NCBI RefSeq assembly: GCF_001417735.1
Contig: NZ_BBUZ01000052.1
Location: forward strand, 1 to 49,776
Direction of reading: 5' to 3'
From: Streptomyces sp. NBRC 110028
GTDB taxonomy: Bacteria > Actinomycetota > Actinomycetes > Streptomycetales > Streptomycetaceae
Length of the DNA stretch: 49,776 nt
The notes under the pieces were generated by a model that was given only the letters and a program-made list of their open reading frames with translations, had not been told where the DNA came from and did not search any database. The translations under genes were made by a program, and so were the position numbers. Below are positions 49,070 to 49,776 of this stretch, piece by piece (position 1 is the first letter of the stretch; each line of letters starts with the position of its first letter).

Positions 49070-49094
49070 TCGACGCGTCCCACAGAGAGGTGCG

Positions 49095-49442
49095 ATGAAT
49101 TCGAAGCCCCGAGAGCGAGCCACCGACAAGTTCGACGACGATGATTACCCCGCGTACACCATGGGCCGCGCGGCGGAGATGATCGGCGCCACCCCCGCCT
49201 TCCTACGGGCCGTCGGCGAGGCCCGCCTCATCGTCCCCCTGCGATCCGAGGGGGGCCATCGCCGCTACTCCCGTTACCAGCTGCGCATCGCCGCACGCGT
49301 TCGCGAACTCGTCGACCAGGGCACTCCGATCGACGCCGCCTGCCGCATCGTCATCCTCGAAGACCAGCTGGAAGAAGCCCGGCGGCTCAACGAAGAGCTG
49401 CGGGGACCCGTCGCCGAATCGAACCAGCCCGAGGCCTCCTGA
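49095..49442 (+). CDS. Small MerR-like helix-turn-helix protein
   Basis: A 115-residue DNA-binding protein. The winged helix spans about residues 18-70 (YTMGRAAEMIGATPAFLRAV, then GGHRRYSRYQL). A short helix with EDQLEEARRLNEEL follows, and there is no effector domain, as in small MerR-type developmental or stress regulators of Streptomyces. GAGAGG lies four bases before the ATG. The hairpin in its leader suggests attenuation. Close to the cold-shock cluster, so a link to stress is possible but unproven. Confidence 0.88.
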   Translation: MNSKPRERATDKFDDDDYPAYTMGRAAEMIGATPAFLRAVGEARLIVPLRSEGGHRRYSRYQLRIAARVRELVDQGTPIDAACRIVILEDQLEEARRLNEELRGPVAESNQPEAS

Positions 49443-49509
49443 CCACAGCCATCGGGCCCCGGTCCCCGCCCCCTGGGGTGATCTGATGTCCTGATGTACC
49501 GTCACCCAC

Positions 49510-49770
49510 ATGGGAACCGGCGTACTGCGCTGTGGAATATGTGGATCCAGTCGGCTGACCCCGGTCGGGCAGCTCAGGACGCTCGAAGGCCACAACGACC
49601 GACTCCGGCTCATGTTCCCCCGCCCGCGCGCCTACAAGCTCCGTCCGGCGTTCGACGTCGACTTCGCCCGCGCCTGCCTCGACTGCGGCGCCCTGCTGCC
49701 GTTCCTCAGCGACGTGGACCTCAAGCGGCTCAACGACGACGCCGACGGCCTGACCGGCTACGACACCTAG
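49510..49770 (+). CDS. Small zinc-ribbon protein
   Basis: An 86-residue protein with two Cys pairs, CGICGS near the N-terminus and CLDCGA about 50 residues later, which should bind one zinc. Between them is a basic stretch (RLRLMFPRPRAYKLRP) that could contact nucleic acid. I do not recognise a named family. The gene is 67 bases downstream of the MerR-like gene on the same strand and could be cotranscribed. No clear ribosome binding site precedes the ATG. Confidence 0.7.
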   Translation: MGTGVLRCGICGSSRLTPVGQLRTLEGHNDRLRLMFPRPRAYKLRPAFDVDFARACLDCGALLPFLSDVDLKRLNDDADGLTGYDT

Positions 49771-49776
49771 TGCCGC

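Overview
The window is high-GC actinobacterial DNA and almost certainly comes from a Streptomyces chromosome. Codon third positions are strongly G/C-biased, GTG starts and 1-7 base gene overlaps are common, and several gene sets are typical of the genus: a GH11 xylanase/acetylxylan esterase pair, Ku with split LigD proteins, a PknG operon, an XRE(DUF5753)/DUF397 pair, and a cold-shock protein/DEAD-box helicase cluster. No complete tRNA or rRNA, no insertion sequence, no CRISPR array and no PKS/NRPS cluster was seen.

Layout. 1-2.5 kb: a polymorphic-toxin-like gene and a probable immunity gene. They end at a 45-base 3' fragment of tRNA-Arg(CCT) that looks like the distal att site of an integrative element; by the usual geometry the element lies to the left and runs off the window. 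2.5-6.5 kb: housekeeping-type accessory genes (DUF899, a mycothiol-type DinB-like protein, alpha/beta hydrolase, MerR) with two broken SDR genes. 6.6-8.2 kb: xylan-degrading operon. 8.4-12.2 kb: GYD protein, DUF4232 lipoprotein, a receptor-like Ser/Thr kinase and a divergent methyltransferase. 12.4-15.7 kb: an L-carnitine to glycine betaine operon led by an unusual XRE-TetR fusion regulator. 16-20 kb: a PLP enzyme and the NHEJ genes (LigD polymerase and ligase as separate proteins, Ku divergent). 20-23.4 kb: an NmrA-like reductase with its divergent TetR regulator and a shared operator, then a GH30 galactanase-like enzyme.

23.9-31.6 kb is the most interesting region: five tightly overlapping genes encode a V8/trypsin-like protease with a coiled-coil tail, a PknG-type kinase, a von Willebrand A protein with a zinc ribbon, a four-helix membrane sensor-like protein and an extracytoplasmic solute-binding protein. 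The last two recall GlnX/GlnH, which act with PknG in mycobacteria. The protease and the VWA protein would be extra parts, so the whole looks like an envelope-sensing kinase/protease signalling machine.

31.6-37.4 kb: a polytopic membrane protein, a D,D-carboxypeptidase with a very long acidic cytoplasmic region carrying repeated Thr motifs, and a GPP34-family protein. 37.4-39.1 kb: an XRE/DUF397 pair preceded by 10-base tandem repeats. 39.2-42.9 kb: a divergent SDR and dimeric-barrel protein sharing two copies of a TGACGYGGCGTCA operator, then a sodium:solute symporter. 43.1-45.6 kb: a GT87-type mannosyltransferase and an ADP-ribosylglycohydrolase, convergent. 45.9-48.3 kb: a cold-shock protein, a DEAD-box RNA helicase and a small conserved protein; the ribosome binding sites of the first two both appear to lie in hairpins. 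49.1-49.8 kb: a small MerR-like protein and a zinc-ribbon protein.

All calls come from reading the sequence and recognising families; no database search was run.
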